Shown here piece by piece: positions 14,201 through 20,381 of a stretch of 25,970 bases of DNA. The notes beneath the pieces were generated by a model that saw nothing but the letters and a program-made list of their open reading frames with translations, did no database searches and was not told the origin of the DNA. The stretch is from contig JBOHNS010000032.1 of NCBI GenBank assembly GCA_050730835.1, positions 1 to 25,970 on the forward strand, in the 5' to 3' direction. The translations under genes and the position numbers were made by a program. Each line of letters starts with the position of its first letter. The stretch's first letter is position 1. This DNA comes from JBOHNS01 sp050730835 (GTDB lineage Bacteria > Patescibacteriota > Saccharimonadia > Saccharimonadales > UBA4665).

Positions 14201-15041
14201 CCAGCAGCCTCAAGCGTTTCATAATTTTTTTGCGGCGCTGACCCTTGGCGGCTTCTGATTCTTCAGTTAAACTAACGATTAATTGGTCGATATTGACTTC
14301 TTCGAGTAAATCTTTAATCGCCGCGCCGCCCATGCCGACAGTGATCAGGCTGCGCAAATCATCCGGCAACGCGCGGAAATCGGCTTCGCCCAGCAGATAA
14401 AACTTTTCTAGCGCGCTAAGCTGCTCGCGGACATGCTCGAATTGCTCGGTTAACTCGGTTAGCTCTTTGGTTTGCATTTCGGCCAGGGCTTTGACGTTAG
14501 CGGTTTCAGCCTGGGCTTGCTTTTCGTAGCGCTGTTTGATGGCCGCTTCTTGGGCCGCAAATTCGGCTTCTTTGCCCGACAGCAATTGGTTGCGGCGCTC
14601 GACGTCAACGCTTTTGACGATGTAGCTGGCAAAATAAACCACGCGTTCCAGGTTTTTGACGGTCATGCCGAGCAACAATCCAACGGCGCTCGGCGTGCCG
14701 TGCAAAAACCAAATGTGCATCACCGGCACGGCTAGTTTGATGTGGCCCATGCGCTCGCGGCGCACGATGCTGCGCGTGACCAGCTCGCCCTTTTTATCGA
14801 CGGCGGCTTCGCGGCTTCTGACGCCTTTATATTTAGCGTCATGCGGATTGATGTCTTTGGCCGGCCCGAAAATGCGCTCGCAAAACAGCCCGTCGCGCTC
14901 CGGTTTTTGAGTGCGGTAATTGATGGTTTCCGGCTTCAAAACTTCGCCGTAGCTCCAATCGAGCACATCAGCCTGGCTGGCCACAGCCAAGCGAATGGCT
15001 TCAAAATCCGAAATGTCGGAGTTTAGTGAATAATTACGCAC
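11229..15041 (-). CDS. rpoC: DNA-directed RNA polymerase subunit beta', lacking both zinc sites
   Basis: Catalytic subunit of RNA polymerase, 1270 residues from the GTG at 15041 (VRNYSLNSD). The active-site NADFDGDQMAVH is intact at 517-528, and the bridge-helix region is recognisable (EYFTATRGTRKAVVDIALKT, about 801-820). The N-terminal zinc ribbon, normally four Cys between ERIFGP and VTRS, reads AKDINPHDAKYKGV and onward with no Cys (61-90). The second site, normally GVCxxCYG, reads QGVSQKSYG (915-923). The trigger-loop start, usually MRTFH, is LDSKH (955-959). GTG is chosen because homology begins there. It overlaps the upstream bridge by 8 nt. The TGA overlaps the bridge to rpsL. Confidence 0.96.
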   Translation of the reverse strand: MRNYSLNSDISDFEAIRLAVASQADVLDWSYGEVLKPETINYRTQKPERDGLFCERIFGPAKDINPHDAKYKGVRSREAAVDKKGELVTRSIVRRERMGHIKLAVPVMHIWFLHGTPSAVGLLLGMTVKNLERVVYFASYIVKSVDVERRNQLLSGKEAEFAAQEAAIKQRYEKQAQAETANVKALAEMQTKELTELTEQFEHVREQLSALEKFYLLGEADFRALPDDLRSLITVGMGGAAIKDLLEEVNIDQLIVSLTEESEAAKGQRRKKIMKRLRLLEGMHNAGIQPGSLCLSVLPVIPPDLRPMVQLTGGRFATSDLNDLYRRVINRNNRLKKLIDLNAPEVIRRNEQRMLQEAVDALIDNNNSRAGRAVAASGQRRRLKSLSDMLKGKQGRFRQNLLGKRVDYSGRSVIVSGPELKINQCGLPKMMALELFKPFVIGELIAREQAHNIRSATRMIETGETAVWDALDEMIKDKYVLLNRAPSLHRLSIQAFQPVLIEGRAIQLHPLVCKGFNADFDGDQMAVHLPLSQAAQDEAKNIMASNRNLLKPSDGTPILYIEQDIVLGCYYLTHIPADQNQKERAFVGLDEALMAHDAGRISLQSPLRVRFRGAVRSTTLGRLLFNEIFPEDFAFQDEAMTKKHLQKVMAKVYQQYGQDRTAAIADDLKNLGFHYATMSGLSVGMDDFGEVQGLDKVIAEGDQRAAAISQQYEQGFITDDERYRLTVDNWTKVDAKVQNLLTEQMTGQSSPIAISITSGARGNISQLKMCVGMLGVFSDTSGHAIELPITTGYNQGLSPLEYFTATRGTRKAVVDIALKTADAGYLTRRLVDVSQDVFTIDDDPDDQGFAMLRADAAAIGLDYAARLEGRFAAAQVPGFTKRGQLITPEIAKAIDDDAKLDGVKILSALSATSVQGVSQKSYGLDPATGDLVTSHHPVGVIAAQSIGELGTQLSLDSKHRSGSVVADETAQGLNRVEELFEVRTPKGQAYLSEISGIANVWEDGDNYIIQITENDLPSAKLSLDGRTPQIADGSDVAIGDIVAAKPAGERPLSATIAGKASVSQKSIIITPAAQRVVRYQIAGFKQVQIKDGDSVAAGQRLTNGSINLQELMVLSGVEAAQRYIMNEVLLILVAQGQKIADKHLEIIVRQMFSRVQVDETGDSEFVTGDIASKLAVVRANAALVQQGKRPAEFKQLLLGITKASLATDSFLSAASFQDTTRVLIGAATSGKIDHLYGLKENVILGRKIPVGTGYKSPDEIERELEEVAET

Positions 15042-15201
15042 GGTAAGCTCCCTCTGGTCGCATTGACCATTGACCATTGACCATTGACCATTTTCGGCCA
15101 AAAGCTGTCAGCTTTTGAAAAAATATTGTTTTGAAAAATGGGAAATGACAAGTAAATGTCAATTGAGAAATGACAAATGAAAAATTATTAATCCCTGGCA
15201 T
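15034..15201 (-). CDS. bridging ORF rpoB-rpoC, 55 codons (family A, shifted frame)
   Basis: Its ATG overlaps the rpoB stop (TAATG at 15203-15199), and it runs open through the whole gap, stopping at TAA 15036-15034, 8 nt inside rpoC. Compared with the other family A bridges, one base is missing in the A/T-rich stretch before the palindrome, so downstream of that the frame differs: FFQKLTAFGRK replaces the SKA-SFW segment. Because the heptad is open in all frames, the WSMVNGQWSM stretch is regained, and translation still reaches the rpoC start. The end is MRPEGAYRA. GAGGGAG, 9-15 nt before the GTG, is the rpoC ribosome-binding site. Confidence 0.57.
   Translation of the reverse strand: MPGINNFSFVISQLTFTCHFPFFKTIFFQKLTAFGRKWSMVNGQWSMRPEGAYRA
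15061..15180. repeat. heptad inverted-repeat element A5 (rpoB-rpoC gap)
   Basis: Left arm 15061-15091 is CAT plus four perfect TGACCAT units; the perfect palindrome CAAAAGCTGTCAGCTTTTG is at 15099-15117; right side about 15133-15180 has AAATGGG/AAATGAC/AAATGTC heptads. Confidence 0.85.
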
Positions 15202-18200
15202 TAGTTTGCCTCCTGATTATCGTCGCTTGTAGCGTCGTCCTGATCGTCGTCATTGGCTGGAGAGCTCGAGCCATCGTCTGAACCGGCGACAATCCCAGCT
15301 CCGGTTAAAGCTTCACCGTCTAGGCTCATGTCTTCAAACTCGTCGACCGAAGCTTCTTCGGTGACATCGACATCGGACGCGACAGGTACCGGCACCTCGA
15401 CATCAGCCTGATGGCTGGCTTCGCTTTTGATGTTTTCAGCCAGAATTGTTTCAGCGTCCAGGAGTTTATTGGTGTCCATCAAATCGACTTTTAGGCCGAG
15501 ACCCTGCAGTTCTTTGACTAAAACGTTGAAGCTTTCTGGTATTTTCGGGCCAACGATGGGCGTTTTTTTGATGATGGCTTCGTAGGCTTTGGACCGGCCG
15601 TAGAGGTCGTCGGATTTGATGGTTAGCATTTCCTGCAGCGTGGTGGCGGCGCCGTAAGATTCCAGCGCCCAGACTTCCATTTCGCCAAAGCGTTGCCCGC
15701 CGTTTTGGGCTTTGCCGCCCAACGGCTGTTGCGTAACCATGGTGTATGGCCCGGTCGAGCGGGCGTGGATTTTGTCGGCTACCATGTGGTTCAACTTGAT
15801 GATGTACATGCTGCCGACGGTGGTGCGCTCCTGGAAGGCTTCGCCGCTGCGGCCATCGAACAATTGCTGCTTGCCGTCTTCGGGTAAATTAGCTTGTTTA
15901 AGTAAGCTTTGAATCTTGTCAATCGGCACGCCATTAAAGGCCGGGCTGGCAACTTTTAGACCCAAAGCCCGCGCGGCCATACCCAGATGCGTTTCGAACA
16001 CCTGACCGACATTCATACGCGCGGTTACACCGAGCGGGTTCAAAATCACGTCCAGCGGTGTGCCGTCTTCGGTAAAAGGCATATCTTCGACTGGCAAAAT
16101 TCGCGAAATTACGCCTTTGTTGCCGTGGCGGCCGCCGAGTTTGTCGCCAACGGCGATTTTGCGCATTTGGGCGACAAAGACTTGGATTTGCATAATCACG
16201 CCGGCTTTTAATTCGTGGCCATTTTCTTTGCTAAAAATTTTAACGCCGACCACTTTGCCGTGCTTGCCGTTAGACATACGTTGCGAGGTGTCGCGCACTT
16301 CTTTGGATTTTTCGCCGAAGATGGCGCGCAATAAGCGCTCTTCGCTCGATAATTCCTGCTCGCCTTTGGGCGTAATTTTGCCGACTAAAATGTCGCCTGG
16401 ATGTACCTCGGCGCCAATGCGCACAATGCCGTCTTCGTCCAGATGCCTCAAAGCATCTTCGCTGACATTGGGAATATCACTGGTAATAATTTCGGGGCCA
16501 AGCTTGGTTTCGCGGACTTCGGTCATGAAATCGACAATATTGATGCTGCTAAGCGTATCGTCTTGCACCAGTTTGCGGCTAATGATAATAGCGTCTTCGA
16601 AATTATAGCCAGCCCAGGGCATAAAGCCGACCAGCAAATCTTTGCCCAGCGCCAGTTCGCCGCCATCGATACTCATGCCTTCGATTAACGGATCGCCAGG
16701 TTTAACTTTATCGCCGACGCTGACGACGACTTTTTGATTAATGCTGGTGCCCTCGTTAGAGCGCACAAAGTGCTGCACCGGATAATTGACAGTCTGGTCT
16801 TTATATTTGACGCTAACTTGCTCGGCCGAAGCCTGGACGACTTCGCCGCGGCCACTCGCCACAATTAATTGGCCGGTGTTGCGGGCAGCCGGCGCTTCTT
16901 GACCAGTGCCGACAATCGGCGCCGAGGGCCGCACCAGCGGCACGGCCTGGCGTTGCTGATTGGAGCCCATCAAAGCGCGCAGCACATAATCTTTTTCGAC
17001 AAAGGGGATTAAGCCGGCGGACGAGCCGATAATCTGGTTCAGCGCCGCGTCCATATAAGTGGCGTCGTCGGCATCAATCTGTTCTGATTGCAAGTAGCGG
17101 CGCGCCCGAATGCGCGAATTTACAAAATAACCATGCGCGTCGAGCTGCTCGCTGGCGCTGGCAATAATGGCCGATGCTTCATCAGCCGCGTCGAGGTAAA
17201 CGATGTTGTCGGTAACCCGGGCTTTCACCGGCCAGGTGGCGCGAGATTTATTGGCGGCCAGTTTTTGGGAGGCAGCCTGGCTGATTTTGGCACCAGCTTT
17301 GACAATTACTCGGCCGGTCTCATCGACAAGATCTTGACTAGCAATGTGACCGGGCGCGTCTTTGGCGCTCGCGGCGCTGATAACTTTGCGATAAGGCGTT
17401 TCGATAAAGCCATAATCGTTGATGCGCGCGTAATTGGCCAAGTTTAAAACCAGGCCGACATTGGCGCCCTCCGGCGTTTCCACGGCGCAGATGCGGCCGT
17501 AGTGCGTAGCGTGGGCGTCGCGCACTTCAAATCCGGCCCGTTCGCGCGACAATCCGCCCGGACCCATGGAACTCAAGCGCCGTTTGTGCGCCAGCTCGCT
17601 CAAAGGATTAATCTGGTCCATAAATTGGCTCAGCTGGCTGGAAGCAAAAAACTCGCGCACCGCGGCCACGACCGGTCGGGCGTTAATCAGCTGGCCGGGC
17701 GTAACGGTTTCGATTTGGCACATGCTCATGCGGTCTTTGGTGTTGCGCTCCATCCGCAGCAGCCCGATCCGGAACTGGCGCTGGACTAATTCGCCAACTA
17801 ATTTGACGCGGCGGTTGGCTAATGAGTCGATATCGTCGGCGGCTTCTTGAGTATTGTTGAGCCGGATAACCTCAGCGATAATGGCGATCAAATCTTCGCG
17901 CCGCATGATCCGGTTTTCCATCGTGTTGGGCACGTCGAGATCCAGGCGCTTGTTGATTTTGTAGCGGCCAACCCGGCTAAAATCAAACCGCTTGTAATTA
18001 TAAAAAGTGTTTTCGATTAAGCTGCGGGCGTTATCGACAGTCGCTAAATCACCCGGTCGTAGCCGGCGGTAAATTTCAATCAAGGCTTCGTTTTGGCCGC
18101 GAGCCGAATCTTTGGCGAGCGTAGCTTCCAGGTAATTTAACTTGCCCTGATCGACGTGGCTAAAAGCTTGTTTCATTTCGGCCTCGCTCATGCCAAGCGC

Positions 18201-18800
18201 GCGAAGTAGGGTTGTTACAGCGACTTTGCGCTTGCGGTCAATCTTAACAAACAGCGCACCGGCGGCTGAAGTTTCAAATTCCAACCAAGCGCCCCGACCA
18301 GGAATAACTTTCGCACCGTACAAATTAGTCGTACCGTGCAAACCAGCCGTGAAAAACACGCCGCTCGAGCGGATTAACTGGCTGACAACCACGCGCTCGG
18401 CGCCGTTAATAATAAACGTGCCGCGCGAAGTCATAAACGGATAATCGCCCAGGTAAATTTCTTGCTCTTTGACTTCGCCGGTAACTTTGTTCGATAGTTC
18501 CACTGTAGCCTTTAGCGAAGCTTCATAACCGACGTTATTGTCGTGCGCCTCCAGCTCGGTCATTTTGGGCGCTTCAAAATGATACTGCTTGAACGCCAAG
18601 CTCAATTTGGCGCCGGTATAATCTTCAATCGGGCTGATTTCGGCCAGCAATTCGCCCAAACCTTCGTTAATGAACCACTGAAACGAGCGCGTTTGGTGGT
18701 CGATAAGATTGGGCAGATCAATTAAATTGTTATTTTCTGTTAAATAAACTCTGTCGTTTTTAGTCTTAGTAATCCTTGCAGTGCTAGAATCTTTAGCCAT
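15201..18800 (-). CDS. rpoB: DNA-directed RNA polymerase subunit beta
   Basis: Beta subunit of RNA polymerase, 1199 residues. Rifampicin-pocket segment SSQLSQFMDQINPLSELAHKRRLSS at 387-411 keeps the Asp (395), His (405) and Ser (410) usual in sensitive enzymes. GPGGLSRERAGFEVRDAHATHYGR and the C-terminal switch/clamp segments (GGKAQNGGQRFGEMEVWALE, YGAATTLQEMLTIKSDD) are present. Residues about 1126-1199 form a long acidic tail, ending in SDDGSSSPANDDDQDDATSD and QEAN, not seen in typical RpoB. AAGGGG precedes the ATG. rplJ and rplL are not upstream; a GNAT gene and clpP are. The TAA overlaps the bridge to rpoC. Confidence 0.97.
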   Translation of the reverse strand: MAKDSSTARITKTKNDRVYLTENNNLIDLPNLIDHQTRSFQWFINEGLGELLAEISPIEDYTGAKLSLAFKQYHFEAPKMTELEAHDNNVGYEASLKATVELSNKVTGEVKEQEIYLGDYPFMTSRGTFIINGAERVVVSQLIRSSGVFFTAGLHGTTNLYGAKVIPGRGAWLEFETSAAGALFVKIDRKRKVAVTTLLRALGMSEAEMKQAFSHVDQGKLNYLEATLAKDSARGQNEALIEIYRRLRPGDLATVDNARSLIENTFYNYKRFDFSRVGRYKINKRLDLDVPNTMENRIMRREDLIAIIAEVIRLNNTQEAADDIDSLANRRVKLVGELVQRQFRIGLLRMERNTKDRMSMCQIETVTPGQLINARPVVAAVREFFASSQLSQFMDQINPLSELAHKRRLSSMGPGGLSRERAGFEVRDAHATHYGRICAVETPEGANVGLVLNLANYARINDYGFIETPYRKVISAASAKDAPGHIASQDLVDETGRVIVKAGAKISQAASQKLAANKSRATWPVKARVTDNIVYLDAADEASAIIASASEQLDAHGYFVNSRIRARRYLQSEQIDADDATYMDAALNQIIGSSAGLIPFVEKDYVLRALMGSNQQRQAVPLVRPSAPIVGTGQEAPAARNTGQLIVASGRGEVVQASAEQVSVKYKDQTVNYPVQHFVRSNEGTSINQKVVVSVGDKVKPGDPLIEGMSIDGGELALGKDLLVGFMPWAGYNFEDAIIISRKLVQDDTLSSINIVDFMTEVRETKLGPEIITSDIPNVSEDALRHLDEDGIVRIGAEVHPGDILVGKITPKGEQELSSEERLLRAIFGEKSKEVRDTSQRMSNGKHGKVVGVKIFSKENGHELKAGVIMQIQVFVAQMRKIAVGDKLGGRHGNKGVISRILPVEDMPFTEDGTPLDVILNPLGVTARMNVGQVFETHLGMAARALGLKVASPAFNGVPIDKIQSLLKQANLPEDGKQQLFDGRSGEAFQERTTVGSMYIIKLNHMVADKIHARSTGPYTMVTQQPLGGKAQNGGQRFGEMEVWALESYGAATTLQEMLTIKSDDLYGRSKAYEAIIKKTPIVGPKIPESFNVLVKELQGLGLKVDLMDTNKLLDAETILAENIKSEASHQADVEVPVPVASDVDVTEEASVDEFEDMSLDGEALTGAGIVAGSDDGSSSPANDDDQDDATSDDNQEAN

Positions 18801-18992
18801 TAAACCCCTTAATAATTATTCGGATATTCTGTTTTTAAACAGAAATAAAGCCCAAAATTTAGCTAATAATTGTTGTAGTTTTTATAATCGCTTTACGAAG
18901 ATTACTAAGCGGCTGTTTTCGAGCGCAAAATAAAGCACTACCCGGCTTACACTACTTCTTATATTTTAGTGTGAAGCATGAAAAGCCAAATG
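18801..18992 (-). promoter_or_regulatory. rpoB leader region: candidate promoter and two hairpins
   Basis: 192-nt gap upstream of rpoB with no repeat or bridging frame. A perfect -35-like TTGACA (18996-18991) overlaps the end of the GNAT gene, but no good -10 lies at 16-18 nt (CACACT at best); TTAGTA-16-TATAAA further downstream is an alternative. Two stem-loops are clear: GCTTCACACTA/TAGTGTAAGC (18977-18945) and TTCTGTTT/AAACAGAA (18844-18827). They may control rpoBC expression or end the GNAT transcript. Evidence for the exact promoter is weak. Confidence 0.4.
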
Positions 18993-19625
18993 TCAAGCCG
19001 CGGCGAGGTTTCGCACCGCTTCCACGGAACCTGCGGCAAAACGATATTGGGCTACGGCTGGATTTTCGGTGCCGAAATAATCGTCCAGAATCTTAGGCTC
19101 TTGCGGGCTAGACGATTTTTCAAAACCAAGTCTTTGAAAAGCTTTCAGCGCCACCAGGTTTTCCTCAAATATGTAGGCTGTCGGCACTTGCTCGTCCCGA
19201 AATGGTCTAAGCGCCTCGCCAACCAGCTGCTTGCCAACGCCAGCCTGCTGATAGGGCGCGTCGACACACACGTGCCGCAGTATAGCGTAGACTTTTTCGG
19301 GGCGAAAATGCCGCTTATATAAACGCTCGGCAGCATTACCGGAAACGTCATCGCGAGCTAGCGCAAAAGCTATCGGGTCGGACGAGCCATCTGGCGCCGT
19401 GGTTCTGGCTAGCACGAGCCCGTTTAACTCCGCAAATTCCTTATATATTTTCTGAACCCGCGCTAGATGTTCATGCTTGTCGGGGTTAAACTGGTGGCGC
19501 AACTCTTGATCGCTGCGGTTCGGCAATGTTTTAGCCCAGCCGCGGAGCGCAATGCCCTGTAAATAGGCAGTTAGTTCTAGGTTTACCTCATCTATATCGG
19601 GTCGCTCAAAAGCCACGCTTTGCAT
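18993..19625 (-). CDS. GNAT-family N-acetyltransferase
   Basis: Acetyl-CoA-dependent acetyltransferase of unknown substrate, 210 residues. The acetyl-CoA-binding motif A is VDAPYQQAGVGKQLVGEALR (121-140, with Q-x-x-G-x-G), and motif B is ENLVALKAFQRLGFE (155-169). The N-terminal 90 residues are less conserved and may bind substrate. An AGGAG site is 9 nt before the ATG. It lies between clpP and rpoB in the same orientation, 81 nt after clpP; I see no clear promoter in that gap. The TGA stop overlaps a TTGACA box that may belong to rpoB. A role in modifying ribosomal or tRNA targets would be a guess. Confidence 0.85.
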   Translation of the reverse strand: MQSVAFERPDIDEVNLELTAYLQGIALRGWAKTLPNRSDQELRHQFNPDKHEHLARVQKIYKEFAELNGLVLARTTAPDGSSDPIAFALARDDVSGNAAERLYKRHFRPEKVYAILRHVCVDAPYQQAGVGKQLVGEALRPFRDEQVPTAYIFEENLVALKAFQRLGFEKSSSPQEPKILDDYFGTENPAVAQYRFAAGSVEAVRNLAAA

Positions 19626-19706
19626 AAATTATTCTCCTAAATTATTGGTAAAATGTAACTCATCATTAGCGGATGTAGCTAGTAAAAATATTACAGCGTT
19701 ACCAAA

Positions 19707-20327
19707 TTAACGTTTGGCTTGGGTTTTTGGCGGGCTGGTTATGACTTTATCGATGATGCCGTAAGTTTTGGCTTCGCTAGAACTGAGCCATTTGTCGCGT
19801 TCCATGTCTTGGTGGATTTTGGCCGGCTTTTGGCCGGTGTTGCGCGCCATGATATTTTCCAGTAATTGTTTAATGCGCAGCGATTCGCGCAAATCGATTT
19901 CTTGGTCGGTTACTTTGCCGCGCGTGCCGCTAGAAGGCTGATGAATCATGACAGTAGAATTAGGCAAAATGAACCGCTTGCCTTTGGTGCCACTAGACAG
20001 CAAAAACGCCGCGGCCGAGGCCTGAACGCCGATGCCGACAGTTTGAATATCGTTAGTAACGTAGCTCATGGTGTCATAAATCGCGAGCGCATCGTAGACG
20101 CTGCCGCCCGGGCTATTGATATACAAAAATATGTCTTTGTGCGCGTCTTCGGCCTGCAAAAATAATAATTGCGCGACGACGATGTTGGCCGAGGCTTCGT
20201 TGACGTCTTGTCCCAGAAAAATTATGCGGTCTTTTAGTAGCCGAGAATAAATATCATAAGACCGTTCGTAGCGGCCGTCTTGCTCGACAACAGTTGGGAT
20301 CAAAACTTGGTTGGTTGGTCTAGTCAT
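19707..20327 (-). CDS. clpP: ATP-dependent Clp protease proteolytic subunit
   Basis: Serine peptidase forming the proteolytic chamber of Clp, in the cytoplasm. The product is 206 residues with a complete catalytic triad: Ser104 (GVQASAAAF), His129 (MIHQPSSG) and Asp178 (MERDKWLS). The spacings of 25 and 49 residues equal those of E. coli ClpP. The oligomer motif NSPGGSVYDALAIYD is intact. The start at 20327 falls 8 nt after the -10 box, so the mRNA is predicted to be leaderless, and no ribosome-binding site is seen. A perfect CIRCE operator overlaps the promoter, so HrcA control is expected. Confidence 0.97.
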   Translation of the reverse strand: MTRPTNQVLIPTVVEQDGRYERSYDIYSRLLKDRIIFLGQDVNEASANIVVAQLLFLQAEDAHKDIFLYINSPGGSVYDALAIYDTMSYVTNDIQTVGIGVQASAAAFLLSSGTKGKRFILPNSTVMIHQPSSGTRGKVTDQEIDLRESLRIKQLLENIMARNTGQKPAKIHQDMERDKWLSSSEAKTYGIIDKVITSPPKTQAKR

Positions 20328-20334
20328 AGCTTTA

Positions 20335-20363
20335 AGTCTAATAAATTAGCACTCGCGTGTCAA
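20335..20363 (-). promoter_or_regulatory. clpP promoter (leaderless start)
   Basis: -35 TTGACA (20363-20358), 17-nt spacer, -10 TAGACT (20340-20335); only 7 nt (TAAAGCT) separate the -10 from the clpP ATG, putting transcription start at or next to the initiation codon. The -35 sits in the centre of the CIRCE spacer. Confidence 0.72.
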
Positions 20364-20372
20364 GAGTGCTAA
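20346..20372. promoter_or_regulatory. CIRCE operator (HrcA binding site)
   Basis: Exact CIRCE consensus TTAGCACTC-N9-GAGTGCTAA with a 9-nt spacer (GCGTGTCAA). Both half sites are perfect. It overlaps the -35 and spacer of the clpP promoter, the arrangement used by HrcA to repress heat-shock genes until unfolded protein titrates GroEL. Confidence 0.95.
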
Positions 20373-20381
20373 TTCATCTTT

